The notes: generated from the letters alone by a model not told the origin. Positions 15,230 through 23,601 are shown, numbered from the stretch's first letter. The stretch: DNA of 37,180 nucleotides from Acidimicrobiia bacterium (GCA_030065575.1 JASJDZ010000021.1:1-37180), one strand, 5' to 3'. Made by a program: numbers and translations.

Positions 15230-16735
15230 CTACCTCGCCAAGAAGCGGCTGTGGTTATGCCAGCCGGAGACCATGAACAGTGGAACCAGGACGTGCCATA
15301 TGTAGGGCCGGCGGTGAAGCCCGGCCAGCCATTTTGTAAGCATCGGTTCGATCGCAGGTTCCCACATCTCGCAAGATAGGATCTCCTCGCGGACGAAGTC
15401 GGTGTTCTCCTGGAGAAACGAGATTCCGTCGAAACTGAAGTACCCGACACCAATCTCGCTCGGGTCGTAGCCGACCTTCTCCTTCAACAGCTGCCGAAGC
15501 AGCATCTTGTTCGTCCGCGTCGACTCGTCGAGACGAGCTGCTGCCGGCAGGTGGAAGTAGTAGTTCGCTAGTTCTCCATCGCAGAACGGGAGTAGAGCGG
15601 CCATATCGAGCGACTCAGCGACCAGCCTCACCTTGAGGTTGCTTCGCGCCCCTTCCGTCTGGCGAATGAGCGCCAGAGTCATGACATCCATGAGATCGCG
15701 GTCTTCGAGGCCCTTGCTCAGGTCGTACCAGTAGTCGTCGCTATTGATGGCATCGGGATAGAAGCGTCTCGTTTCGTGGTGACGAAGACTTCGGCCGGGC
15801 AGAGTCGCCCCGGCGATGGAGCGCGCCAGGTAGTTGACCGGCGAGTCGACCCTTACCGTGCGTGCCACCAAGTCGGCAAGTCGTCGGTTCCTGATGCGAT
15901 ACCTTTGCTTGAATCGCTTGGCCCGATCCGCGACGTAGCCCATCCATGCATCGTTGCCACCGCCATCAATGATGCCACCCGCCGCAACGCCACTTGCCGC
16001 CACCGCAGCAATCATCGGAATGGCGGCGTGATCGCCTGATGGCGCTGGGGAGTTCTCGAAGAAGTTCGTGAGATGGTGCCTAACGACAGTGGGGTCTCGG
16101 GGCATTTCCACCGTTGTGTGTTCCAGGCCAAGCCTCTGGCAAAACTCGGCGGCGACCCGGTGCTCGTTATCGGTCGGGCTCGACTTGAAGGTGAAGCATG
16201 GGATCGCCCGGCCCGCTTCGGCCAGCGCGATTGCAAGCGCAACGGAGTCCTTCCCCGAGCTCATCATCAGCAGCCCCGACCCACCGCAACTATCGAGCTG
16301 GCGTTCGGTACTGGCAACTATCAACTCATGCAATCGTGCTGTGCTGGGCGACTCGTCCTCACGCGACTTGGCGGGCAGCCATGGGTAGTCGCTCTTGACT
16401 TCCGCATGGACCCTCCCCGCAACGGAGGTCGCAACGATGCTGTCGCCACTGGTGACGCGGTAGATGTCCCTGAACTCCGTGTTGGGAAGCGGAACGAACC
16501 CTGTATCGACAAGGTGGGTAACGCCGAAGGGGTCTATCGATGCGGGCATTCCGGCGGAGCTGAGGGCAGGGAGCAACTCTGACAGCTTATTTCCCACTAG
16601 CACCTGGTCGCCTCTCGGAGCGACGAATGTCTCCCGGTAGCCGCCATCGTCGCCGACGATCTCGAGCCCGGAAGAGCGCGGCTGAATCCACGACGGCGCC
16701 ACGTCCGGAGGCGTGCCGGACGTGATGTCATCCAA
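15230..16735 (-). CDS. Second asparagine-synthetase-like protein lacking the glutaminase Cys
   Basis: A 501-residue paralogue in fold of the gene at 12354, first in a three-gene unit. Residues 1-120 keep only the late part of an AsnB glutaminase domain (GVTHLVDTGFVPLPNTEFRDIYRV matches the region just before the synthetase domain), with no N-terminal Cys. The PP-loop is SSGKDS at 159-164, followed by GGIIDGGGNDAWMGY and EGARSNLKVRLVAESLDM. It should activate a carboxylate as an acyl-adenylate; acceptor unknown. The start is poorly supported: TTG 16735 is the first usual codon and has no clear ribosome site. The frame stays open about 22 codons upstream to a TAG without ATG or GTG, so a leaderless or unusual start is possible. 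Confidence 0.82.
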   Translation of the reverse strand: MDDITSGTPPDVAPSWIQPRSSGLEIVGDDGGYRETFVAPRGDQVLVGNKLSELLPALSSAGMPASIDPFGVTHLVDTGFVPLPNTEFRDIYRVTSGDSIVATSVAGRVHAEVKSDYPWLPAKSREDESPSTARLHELIVASTERQLDSCGGSGLLMMSSGKDSVALAIALAEAGRAIPCFTFKSSPTDNEHRVAAEFCQRLGLEHTTVEMPRDPTVVRHHLTNFFENSPAPSGDHAAIPMIAAVAASGVAAGGIIDGGGNDAWMGYVADRAKRFKQRYRIRNRRLADLVARTVRVDSPVNYLARSIAGATLPGRSLRHHETRRFYPDAINSDDYWYDLSKGLEDRDLMDVMTLALIRQTEGARSNLKVRLVAESLDMAALLPFCDGELANYYFHLPAAARLDESTRTNKMLLRQLLKEKVGYDPSEIGVGYFSFDGISFLQENTDFVREEILSCEMWEPAIEPMLTKWLAGLHRRPYIWHVLVPLFMVSGWHNHSRFLAR

Positions 16736-16874
16736 AACGAGGTCGTAGATAATGGCGCTCCCACCCTTCGGCCGAGCCTGGCCGGCGCAGCTCGGGAAAT
16801 GCTAGCTTTGTCCGAATCCACCGCCGCGACGCCTAGACCAATATTGGCTCTTCGATGCTCTCCAGCCGCTCCTC
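16736..16874. promoter_or_regulatory. Divergent intergenic region with CCAATATTGG palindrome
   Basis: This 139-base gap separates the divergent asparagine-synthetase-like gene and the aldo/keto reductase. A perfect 10-base palindrome, CCAATATTGG, lies at 16838-16847, 28 bases before the reductase ATG, and could be a regulator site or part of a promoter. No canonical -35/-10 pair is obvious. Confidence 0.3.
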
Positions 16875-17840
16875 ATGATCACGACACAACTCGGCCAGAC
16901 GAATCATGCGGTCACCCGCATCGGGCTCGGCCTCGCTGCGCTCGGCCGCCCCGGCTACATCAATCTCGGACATGCAGCCGACCTGACGGGCCGCACCGGA
17001 CACACCGACCTCGAACACCATGCGCACTCGGTACTCGATGCTGCCTACCGGCACGGGATCCGCTACTTCGACACGGCGCGGTCATACGGGGACGGGGAAC
17101 GATTCCTCGGCCGGTGGCTGCGCAACCGGGCTATTGCGGCTAGCTCGACAATCGCATCGAAGTGGGGCTACCGCTACGTCGCCGACTGGAACATCGATGT
17201 TGACGTTCACGAAGTCAAGGAGCACAACCTCCCCGCTCTGAACCGCCAGTACGGGGAGACCCGACAGAGGCTCGGCAGCGACCTTGCCATCTATCAGATT
17301 CATTCGGCGACTCTCGATTCTGGCGTGCTGGAAAACAGCGAGGTACTCGATCGCCTCGCCGAGATCCGCAGCGAGGGGGTGACGATCGGTCTGAGTACGA
17401 GCGGTCCCAACCAGGCCGAAGTCATTCGGAAGGCCCTGTCGATCAAGCGCGGAGGTGCGCGCCTATTTGACACCGTGCAGTCAACGTGGAATCTGCTGGA
17501 ACCGTCGGCGGGGCCGGCCTTGGCCGAGGCGAGCGAAGAGGGCCTGGGGGTCGTTATCAAGGAGGCGGTGGCAAACGGCCGGCTCACCGGGCGCGACCCG
17601 GCCTCCAGTGCCCCCCTGCGAGCGGCCCTGCCCGGACTCGCTCCCGATGCAGTTGCCATCGCTGCCGTCCTGGCCCAGTCATTTGTCGATGTCGTGTTGA
17701 GCGGAGCCGCGACCCGTCAGCAGCTGGAGTCCAACCTCGCCGCACTGAAGGTCGATGCCGAACATCTTGCGGATCTGGCCGACATGGCCGAAGACCCCAA
17801 TGCCTACTGGACGCGGCGCAGCGGCCTTAGCTGGACGTAG
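16875..17840 (+). CDS. Aldo/keto reductase
   Basis: A 321-residue (beta/alpha)8 NADPH-dependent oxidoreductase of the aldo/keto reductase superfamily. Start is ATG 16875 (MITTQLGQTNHAVTRIGLGLAALGRPGY). The catalytic tetrad is visible: Asp and Tyr in IRYFDTARSYGDGE, Lys in IASKWGYRY, and His in LAIYQIHSATLD. A cofactor-binding region is seen in VIKEAVANGRLTG and late helices (VVLSGAATRQQLESNLAAL). Substrate is not predictable. It is convergent with arsR, 24 bases away, so it is not obviously part of the arsenic unit. It ends in SGLSWT, and length is normal for the family. Confidence 0.9.
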   Translation: MITTQLGQTNHAVTRIGLGLAALGRPGYINLGHAADLTGRTGHTDLEHHAHSVLDAAYRHGIRYFDTARSYGDGERFLGRWLRNRAIAASSTIASKWGYRYVADWNIDVDVHEVKEHNLPALNRQYGETRQRLGSDLAIYQIHSATLDSGVLENSEVLDRLAEIRSEGVTIGLSTSGPNQAEVIRKALSIKRGGARLFDTVQSTWNLLEPSAGPALAEASEEGLGVVIKEAVANGRLTGRDPASSAPLRAALPGLAPDAVAIAAVLAQSFVDVVLSGAATRQQLESNLAALKVDAEHLADLADMAEDPNAYWTRRSGLSWT

Positions 17841-17864
17841 CCACTCCCCAGACGGCGCAGATTC

Positions 17865-18188
17865 CTACAGATCGAGCGCTGCGCGGAGAATCGCCACCCG
17901 ATCCGGCTCAATGCGGAACCACGCCCATTTGCCCCTTTGGTCCCTGCTCAGTAGACCCGCTTCGGTCAAGAGAGTCAGATGGTGGCTGACGGTTGGCTGA
18001 CTGCGACCGAGCTGGGCGGGCAGGTCACAGGCACACAGCTCACCGGCCGGAGCGTTGGCGACAAGGCTGAGGATCCGCAGCCGGGTCGGGTCGCTGAGCA
18101 GCTTGAATCCCGCGGCCAACCTATCGGCCTGGCCGGCGCCGAGTGGCTCATTGAGCAATGGCTCACAGCAACGTTCGATGGTGCTCAT
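17865..18188 (-). CDS. arsR: ArsR-family arsenic-responsive repressor
   Basis: A 107-residue winged-helix repressor. Start is ATG 18188 (MSTIERCCEPLLNEPLG), chosen because the conserved domain begins here and it faces arsM. Helix-turn-helix: ELCACDLPAQLGRSQPTVSHHLTLLTEAGLLSRDQRGKWAWFRI. Cys7-Cys8 and Cys52 (with Cys54 in the C-x-C of helix 4) match the arsenite-binding arrangement known from actinobacterial ArsR, where an N-terminal Cys pair joins one Cys of the ELCxCDL motif. Arsenite or a related trivalent metalloid should release it from DNA. It is divergent from arsM, with an operator-like dyad between them. Confidence 0.93.
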   Translation of the reverse strand: MSTIERCCEPLLNEPLGAGQADRLAAGFKLLSDPTRLRILSLVANAPAGELCACDLPAQLGRSQPTVSHHLTLLTEAGLLSRDQRGKWAWFRIEPDRVAILRAALDL

Positions 18189-18206
18189 AGCCACCCATCT
18201 TATACA

Positions 18207-18235
18207 TTGACGTTCATCGATACGACTACTACAGT
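18207..18235 (+). promoter_or_regulatory. Candidate arsM promoter
   Basis: TTGACG at 18207-18212 and TACAGT at 18230-18235 are separated by 17 bases. This is a reasonable sigma-70-type promoter pointing at arsM, about 25-30 bases from its GTG. It overlaps the dyad at 18216-18244, so a repressor bound there would block it. Confidence 0.45.
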
Positions 18236-18244
18236 CATATCGAT
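18216..18244. promoter_or_regulatory. Candidate ArsR operator (inverted repeat)
   Basis: ATCGATACGAC (18216-18226) and GTCATATCGAT (18234-18244) form an 11-base inverted repeat with one mismatch and a 7-base spacer. It is centred between divergent arsR and arsM and is likely the ArsR site controlling both. Confidence 0.6.
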
Positions 18245-18267
18245 TGATGTCTATATGAGGAGAAACG

Positions 18268-19035
18268 GTGTCCGAGCCCACTAGCGACATCCAGGAACAG
18301 GTGAGAGAGCGATACGCCGACGCGGCCCGCAGCGCATCTTCGGACTGTTGTGAACCGACCTGCTGCGGACCCGACGTTGCGGAGGCCTTTGAGACGGCCG
18401 ATTCGGGAGATTTCGGCACGTGGCTCTATGAGGCAGATCAACTCGGGACGGTGCCGGACAGTGCCGCGCTCGCATCCCTGGGCTGCGGCAATCCGACCGC
18501 AGTCGCCGATCTGCGCGCAGGGGAAACCGTGCTCGACCTCGGGTCCGGAGCGGGACTCGACGTTCTGCTCTCGGCCAAGCGGGTTGGACCCGACGGGTTC
18601 GCCTACGGGATAGACATGACGAACGAGATGCTCGAACTGGCCCGCAAGAACCAGACCGAATCCGGCATCAACAACGTGGAGTTTCGCAAGGGCATGATCG
18701 AGGACATCCCCGTCGCCGACGGCGAGATCGACGTCGTGATATCCAACTGCGTCATCAACCTGTCAGCCGACAAAGATGCTGTGTTCTCAGAAATCGCCCG
18801 GGTCCTCCGACCGGGCGGCCGAATCGGCATAGCCGACATAGTTGCCGAGGACTCTCTCGATTCCGCAGCGCGCCGCGAACGCGGCAGCTGGGTGGGGTGC
18901 ATCGCCGGCGCCCTCAGCTTCTCCGAATACGAGCAAGGGCTGCGAGCAGCAGGCTTCGCAGATGTCACCGTCCAAGCCACTCACCAGGTAGCCGATCAGA
19001 TGCACTCCGCCATCGTGCGGGCGGTAAGGCAGTAG
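18268..19035 (+). CDS. arsM: Arsenite S-adenosylmethionine methyltransferase
   Basis: A 255-residue class I methyltransferase that methylates arsenite with S-adenosylmethionine, giving methylated and often volatile arsenicals. Start is GTG 18268 after GAGGAG at 18257-18262. The SAM motif VLDLGSGAG is at 88-96. The three cysteines expected for As(III) binding are present: Cys73 in SLGCGNP, Cys161 in ISNCVINLS, and Cys211 in WVGCIAGAL. An additional N-terminal cluster, SDCCEPTCCGPD (Cys27, 28, 32, 33), could help capture metalloid. No efflux pump or arsenate reductase gene adjoins it, so detoxification here appears to rest on methylation. Confidence 0.95.
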   Translation: MSEPTSDIQEQVRERYADAARSASSDCCEPTCCGPDVAEAFETADSGDFGTWLYEADQLGTVPDSAALASLGCGNPTAVADLRAGETVLDLGSGAGLDVLLSAKRVGPDGFAYGIDMTNEMLELARKNQTESGINNVEFRKGMIEDIPVADGEIDVVISNCVINLSADKDAVFSEIARVLRPGGRIGIADIVAEDSLDSAARRERGSWVGCIAGALSFSEYEQGLRAAGFADVTVQATHQVADQMHSAIVRAVRQ

Positions 19036-19037
19036 TC

Positions 19038-19064
19038 GGTGGGGCACCGGCCAGGCGCCCCACC
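19038..19064. terminator. Bidirectional terminator-like hairpin
   Basis: GGTGGGGC (19038-19045) pairs with GCCCCACC (19057-19064) around an 11-base loop, immediately after the arsM stop and before the stop of the convergent FtsX permease gene. It probably serves both. There is no T-run. Confidence 0.6.
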
Positions 19065-19068
19065 AAAC

Positions 19069-21510
19069 TCACTCCATGACTCGCAGGGTGCCCGGCAGGT
19101 CCATCCGCCTCATGCGGCGGACGGTGAACACCGGGGCGAATGCAACTGCAGCAACACCGAGGACTATCACCGTGACCAGCGTGGTCGGCGACATCTCGAC
19201 GACCAAGCCAATGTCCGGCATCGTCTCCGCTGCACTCACATTGACCACCCACCAGATCATTCCCACACCGGCGACCAGGCCCATGGCGGTAGCGACGATG
19301 CCGATGATCGTGTTTTCGACGATGGCCATCCGCAACGCCTTTCGGACGCGGACCCCGTAGGCGAACATCGTTGCGTGCTCCCGCTGCCGCTCTTCGAACC
19401 CAATCGAAGCCGAGTTGAATGCCATCAGAACGGCGAGCAGCAGCACGAAGAACGCAATGCCCTGCAATACGCCCACGAACTGCCCGATGAGCTCGTCGAG
19501 ATCATCGGCTGAGGCTGAGGCCGTCACCACCGAACCAACTGCATCGAGGCTGAACAGCTCACGCTGCACGTCCTCGGGGGTGCTACCCGGCGCCGGCTCG
19601 GCATAGACGACGTTGGCCAGACCAACGGCGTTAGCCAGGTCGAGGGCCGCATCGTCCATGTAGGCAGCGAACCGCAGCGGGTTGTTGTGAATCGCAACGA
19701 CTGTGACATCCGACTGGGCAAAACCGAAGGTCGTCGGACCGGTTCGCCTCGGGTGGGTCAGCAGTAGTGACTCCCCGACATCGACGCCGAGGTCCTCTGC
19801 TGCAGCCTCAGCCAAAATGATCCCGGTTCCGGAGTCCTCGATGGTCCCGGCGACGACTCCGGGCTGCCATAGATCATTGTCGAGATCCAGTATCTCAACG
19901 AGGAGGTTGAGATCCTGGTCTCCTGCCGCGCGCATTCCCAGCTGGAGAATCGGTTGAGTACGGCCAACGCTGTCGGCGTTGTCGATGGCGGCGACTCCCG
20001 GAGCGTCGACGGGCAGAACCGTCTCGAGACTCACTACCAGTCGATCCGGGGAGTCCCCCTTGATCGCATCCCCGCCACGATTGATTGCACCCACGAAGGA
20101 ATCTATCGAGCCGAGGAAGCCGACGAGGACCGCCATAACCGCGGCGATACCGAGCGTGGTGAGTACAGCCCGCCGCGGCGCCCGCAGCAGGTTGCGCAGC
20201 GGCAACTGGGCGAAAGTGTTCCCGGGGAGCGGAATCCGCTTCAGCAGTGGAGCGAGCCCCCCACCGCGGGCGGCGAGGTGACCGGTGCGGATTGCCTCGA
20301 TCGGCTTGACCCGAACGGCACGCCAGACCGGATAGGCAGCGGCCAGAAACGGAACCACGAAGCCGATCACTGCGACCCAGAAGAACAGGCTCCATTGGAA
20401 GTCGGTCTCCCAGATCGGCAGCGGGATGAAGCTGATCATCAGATCTCGCATCATGTTCCCGATGAGCACGCCGACGCCGACACCGAACACAACCCCGAGC
20501 AGAGCGATCTGAGCGCCGACCAGGAGCGGCCGCAACGCTATACGCAAGGGCTTCACTCCAAGCGCCATCGCGATTCCGATCTCACGACGTTGTGCCTCAG
20601 ACAGCCTCGTGATCAGGTTGAAAGCACCAAGCACGGCGCCGCCGAAAATCAACACGGCAAACACGGTCATGTTCTCGGCGTCGTTCTCGACGTCCTCGAA
20701 CAAGACCCGGTACGACGGATCGTCCTCCTTCAGGGTCACATCTACGCCAACGCCGAGCGCGCTAATGGCGTCCTCTATTTCGTCGGTGATGACGCCGCGG
20801 TCGGCGTCGTCAGTGATCGTCACCACCAGGTCGTTGACCACATCTTCCAATCCGGCCAGACCCTGTGCGGTCTCCAATGAGGCGAAGACACCGGCGTACG
20901 TTCCCTGAGCGAATGAAGTGGTGTTCTCTGGGACCACCATGAAGAACTCAGGCGTGGTCGCACCACCGGTGTAGGTCAACACCTGACCGCCGCTGACAAC
21001 TACCTCGCCCGAAGACGGGAGATCGTTGTGCATGAGGAAGCTGTACTCGAGCATCACCAGCGGCTGCCCTGCGTCGGCCGCAGCCAGCCCGGTTCCGGCC
21101 TCGACGTGCCAGGTGTTGATGGTCGGACCGCCGGCGGCCAGATCACGGCCCACAATCAGCCCGGGAACCAGAATCGTCGCATCGTCGGTCGAGGCATCGA
21201 CCTGGATCGAGCGTACCAGTCTTTCTTCCGCCGCCACTACAGAGCCGGAGCTCGGGATGCTGGCTACGGCCGATTCCAGATCGCCACGCGGGACAAAGCT
21301 GTCCCCGGCGAGCTCGAATCTCATGTCGTACATGTTGAGCAAGGCGACGCTGGCGTTGTTCGAGTCCCGACGCCAGTTGGTCATGCTGGTCATGCCCGCA
21401 TAAGCACCGGTGCCGATGCCGATCACAAGAGCGATCGCAACGACCTTCACCCAGTATTTGCGGAGGTCACGCCACGACCAGCGAAGAAGCAGAAACCAAT
21501 CCTTCATCAT
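19069..21510 (-). CDS. FtsX/MacB-type ABC transporter permease
   Basis: An 813-residue permease of the type VII ABC superfamily (FtsX/LolE/MacB). It starts at the ATGATG at 21510/21507 (MMKDWFLLLRWSWRDLRKYWVK), one base after the ATPase stop. It has the duplicated plan: TM1 near residue 20-40, a large extracytoplasmic domain (to about 265), three helices (VFAVLIFGGAVLGAFNLITRLSEAQRREIG... onwards), a second half starting near residue 450 (RAPRRAVLTTLGIAAVMAVLVG), a second extracytoplasmic domain, and a final FtsX helix set. Such pairs transmit force for lipoprotein release, export or signalling; the cargo is unknown. It is co-transcribed with its ATPase and faces the GbsR/MarR regulator. Confidence 0.92.
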   Translation of the reverse strand: MMKDWFLLLRWSWRDLRKYWVKVVAIALVIGIGTGAYAGMTSMTNWRRDSNNASVALLNMYDMRFELAGDSFVPRGDLESAVASIPSSGSVVAAEERLVRSIQVDASTDDATILVPGLIVGRDLAAGGPTINTWHVEAGTGLAAADAGQPLVMLEYSFLMHNDLPSSGEVVVSGGQVLTYTGGATTPEFFMVVPENTTSFAQGTYAGVFASLETAQGLAGLEDVVNDLVVTITDDADRGVITDEIEDAISALGVGVDVTLKEDDPSYRVLFEDVENDAENMTVFAVLIFGGAVLGAFNLITRLSEAQRREIGIAMALGVKPLRIALRPLLVGAQIALLGVVFGVGVGVLIGNMMRDLMISFIPLPIWETDFQWSLFFWVAVIGFVVPFLAAAYPVWRAVRVKPIEAIRTGHLAARGGGLAPLLKRIPLPGNTFAQLPLRNLLRAPRRAVLTTLGIAAVMAVLVGFLGSIDSFVGAINRGGDAIKGDSPDRLVVSLETVLPVDAPGVAAIDNADSVGRTQPILQLGMRAAGDQDLNLLVEILDLDNDLWQPGVVAGTIEDSGTGIILAEAAAEDLGVDVGESLLLTHPRRTGPTTFGFAQSDVTVVAIHNNPLRFAAYMDDAALDLANAVGLANVVYAEPAPGSTPEDVQRELFSLDAVGSVVTASASADDLDELIGQFVGVLQGIAFFVLLLAVLMAFNSASIGFEERQREHATMFAYGVRVRKALRMAIVENTIIGIVATAMGLVAGVGMIWWVVNVSAAETMPDIGLVVEMSPTTLVTVIVLGVAAVAFAPVFTVRRMRRMDLPGTLRVME

Positions 21511-21511
21511 G

Positions 21512-22207
21512 TCACCAGTGCAGATCTTCGAGGCGGGCTTTACCTTCGGCCGGTGGACCGTCGCTGACAATCCGTCCGCTGCTCAGCTCGACCACCCGAT
21601 CGGCAATCCGGGAGATCTCCCGGTTGTGAGTGACGACCAGGACGGCCTTGCCGTCTGCCGCCTGCTGCTGAAGAAGCTGCAGGATCTGAACGCCGGTCGT
21701 GAAGTCGAGTTCACCCGTCGGCTCATCGGCCAGGATCACCGGATTGCCCGTGGCAAGAGCGCGGGCAATGGCCACCCGTTGTTGCTCACCGCCCGAGAGC
21801 TCGTGCGGGAATTGGTCGACACGATCACCGAGGCCCACAGAATCGAGAACCTCCGCCGGGTCGACATCCTCGCGATCAGCGGCGTCGGCACCGAACTGCA
21901 CGTTCTCTGCTGCTGTCAAGCCCGGGAATATGTTGAAGCTCTGGAAGATGAAACTGACCGTGGCGCGACGGAAGTCGAATAGCTCGCGACGCGACGCCTC
22001 TGATATGTCGACACCGCCGACGGAGATACTCCCGGTGCTGGGGTTGTCAAGAGCCCCGATCATGTTGAGCAGTGTCGTCTTGCCACTACCGGATGGACCA
22101 AGCACAACCACAAACTCGCCTGCGTCTACGCGTAGATCCACGTCGGCAAGCGCCACGATGGGTACGCCATTGCCAAATGTCTTCGACACCTCGTGGAGTT
22201 CGATCAT
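21512..22207 (-). CDS. ABC transporter ATP-binding protein (LolD/MacB type)
   Basis: A 231-residue ATPase that pairs with the FtsX permease just downstream. Start is ATG 22207 with AGGAAGG eight bases upstream. Motifs: Walker [10 protein letters not shown] (residues about 37-45), Q-loop in [20 protein letters not shown], signature [15 protein letters not shown], Walker [12 protein letters not shown] and the H-loop VTHNRE. The GELD ending and LSGGEQQR are typical of the LolD/MacB branch. The gene begins the transporter operon, directly beside the long dyad at 22249-22284, and is probably repressed by the divergent GbsR/MarR protein. Confidence 0.96.
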   Translation of the reverse strand: MIELHEVSKTFGNGVPIVALADVDLRVDAGEFVVVLGPSGSGKTTLLNMIGALDNPSTGSISVGGVDISEASRRELFDFRRATVSFIFQSFNIFPGLTAAENVQFGADAADREDVDPAEVLDSVGLGDRVDQFPHELSGGEQQRVAIARALATGNPVILADEPTGELDFTTGVQILQLLQQQAADGKAVLVVTHNREISRIADRVVELSSGRIVSDGPPAEGKARLEDLHW

Positions 22208-22248
22208 CTCTGAGCCTTCCTATTTGCCAATGTGAGGCATGTCACTAT

Positions 22249-22284
22249 TATCAACCATATCAGTAACTACTGAAATGGTTGATA
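22249..22284. promoter_or_regulatory. Operator-like 36-base dyad between ABC operon and GbsR/MarR regulator
   Basis: TATCAACCATATCAG (22249-22263) and CTGAAATGGTTGATA (22270-22284) are 15-base inverted arms with one mismatch and a 6-base spacer. The dyad is AT-rich in a GC-rich genome and lies between two divergent genes. On the minus strand GATAAT overlaps the far edge as a possible -10, with TTTCAG 17 bases upstream. It is a strong candidate for the regulator's binding site and autoregulation. Confidence 0.65.
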
Positions 22285-22315
22285 GGGGCGAAAGTCCCTA
22301 TCGGAAAGGATCGGA

Positions 22316-22798
22316 TTGAGCGACGTACACGACCCATCACCATTGGTTCCCGAGGAGCTGCACGAGCACGTCGAGGCGTTCAGCCTCATCTTCGAACGCT
22401 TCGGATTTCAACGAATGGGCGGACGCATATTCGCCCTGATGCTGCTCCGCGACGATACCTACGTGACACAGGCGCAACTCGCCGAGGAGCTGAAGGCCAG
22501 CCAGGGCTCGATCAGCACGATGATCCGATTGCTGGAGCAGCTGGGCTTCGTGGAAAGGGTCTCGCTCCCCGGACATCGGCGAGATCGTTTCCGGCTGACC
22601 GACGATCCCTTGGTCGAGATGACCATCCGCCGCCTCGAAGGAGCCAGACAGATCGTCGGAGTCATCGAGTCAGCCCGCTCGAGCGACCATATGGGCCCTA
22701 ACGCCGATGCCCGACTGGCCCGGGCTGTCTCGTTCTACGAGTTCTTCATGGAGGAGATGGCTCGCTCTCTGGCCGAATGGCGCAAGAAGGTCGATTAA
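22316..22798 (+). CDS. GbsR/MarR-family transcriptional regulator
   Basis: A 160-residue winged-helix regulator. Start is TTG 22316, six bases after AAAGGA. It opens MSDVHDPSPLVPEELHEHVEAF, then the GbsR-like FERFGFQRMGGRIFALMLL, a helix-turn-helix (VTQAQLAEELKASQGSISTMIRLLEQLGFVERV) and a wing with basic residues (PGHRRDRFRLTDDP). The last 60 residues are helical and should form the dimer interface. Relatives repress adjacent transporter genes. Here the divergent FtsX-type exporter and the shared dyad make a local circuit likely. The ligand is unknown. Confidence 0.9.
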   Translation: MSDVHDPSPLVPEELHEHVEAFSLIFERFGFQRMGGRIFALMLLRDDTYVTQAQLAEELKASQGSISTMIRLLEQLGFVERVSLPGHRRDRFRLTDDPLVEMTIRRLEGARQIVGVIESARSSDHMGPNADARLARAVSFYEFFMEEMARSLAEWRKKVD

Positions 22799-22896
22799 TC
22801 GGCAAAAAGCGCGAAAAAACTCTTCGCAAAGCCCCCGCAACCATGCATACTGGATCCAGGTAGGAAGGCGATCGCCTCGGTAGAACGGAGGTGTGC

Positions 22897-23601
22897 ATGC
22901 TCGCCGGCGATCTAAACCGCTGTATTGCCTTCCCTTGTAGTGACGTCCGTCACGCCGGGTACGCAAGACCAGACCCACCCGTCCGCCGCGACACTATCCG
23001 TGTCATCATGATCTCGGCCGCGCCCCCGACCGATGCTGCAACGATCAAGCCGGGGTACCGCGAACCGATCGACAGGAACGAGACGATCCAGGCATTCCGG
23101 TCGGCCGGCTTCGATGTCAACACTATCGAGGACATCCGTAGCCTCGGCGTGTACGTCACCACCGCAGTCAAGTGCCCAAAGGTGGGCTTTGGGCTGAAGC
23201 AAGACACGGTCGAGGCGTGCTCCCATCTCCTGGAGGAGGAGCTCGACCTGTTCCCCAACGTGAAGTCAATCCTGCTGATGGGCAACACTGCGATCCGAGC
23301 CATCAATGCGGTAGCCGAGCGGAAGCTGGGAGCGCCGGTCATCCCGACCGGGTCGGCGTACAAGGTAAAGGGTCACGAGTACCCGTTCGGAGACATCAGC
23401 CTCTTCCCGTCCTATCCCGAATCCGGGAGGAACCTATCCGTGGAGGGGAACCGACAGGACGTAATCGCAGTCGATATCCGCAATGCGATCGAGGTGGCCG
23501 GTGGGCCGGCTACTCGACCACATCGAACACGACCGATTCGTGAACGACGCCATTCACCTGCGCCTCCACCGTATGCTCCCCAGGGAGGATCCGCCGAGTA
23601 G
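22897..23601 (+). CDS. Uracil-DNA glycosylase family protein
   Basis: A protein of 234 residues. The start is best placed at ATG 22897 since GGAG at 22887-22890 would touch the earlier GTG 22891. Core features fit the uracil-DNA glycosylase superfamily: IRVIMISAAPP where relatives have a GEAPG-like motif, LGVYVTTAVKCPK (compare TNxVKC), SILLMGNTAIRAINAV, and a late LFPSYPESGRN where relatives have the HPS/HPA loop. N-terminal Cys (NRCIAFPC) plus Cys in VKCPK and VEACSHLL could form a 4Fe-4S site as in families 4 and 5. The substitution of the catalytic motif makes uracil excision uncertain. The last 30 residues overlap the convergent alkC-like gene and are low in complexity. Confidence 0.75.
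   Translation: MLAGDLNRCIAFPCSDVRHAGYARPDPPVRRDTIRVIMISAAPPTDAATIKPGYREPIDRNETIQAFRSAGFDVNTIEDIRSLGVYVTTAVKCPKVGFGLKQDTVEACSHLLEEELDLFPNVKSILLMGNTAIRAINAVAERKLGAPVIPTGSAYKVKGHEYPFGDISLFPSYPESGRNLSVEGNRQDVIAVDIRNAIEVAGGPATRPHRTRPIRERRHSPAPPPYAPQGGSAE

Noticed and set aside
12354..16735. Lasso-peptide or beta-lactam biosynthetic cluster suggested by asparagine-synthetase homologues
   Set aside because: No precursor peptide, RRE or transglutaminase-like protease, and no NRPS or carboxyethylarginine-type synthase nearby; a glycosyltransferase and flippase are present instead.
19954..20880. Plus-strand frame of 308 codons opposite the FtsX permease
   Set aside because: Antisense read-through with biased composition; the permease on the other strand is clear.
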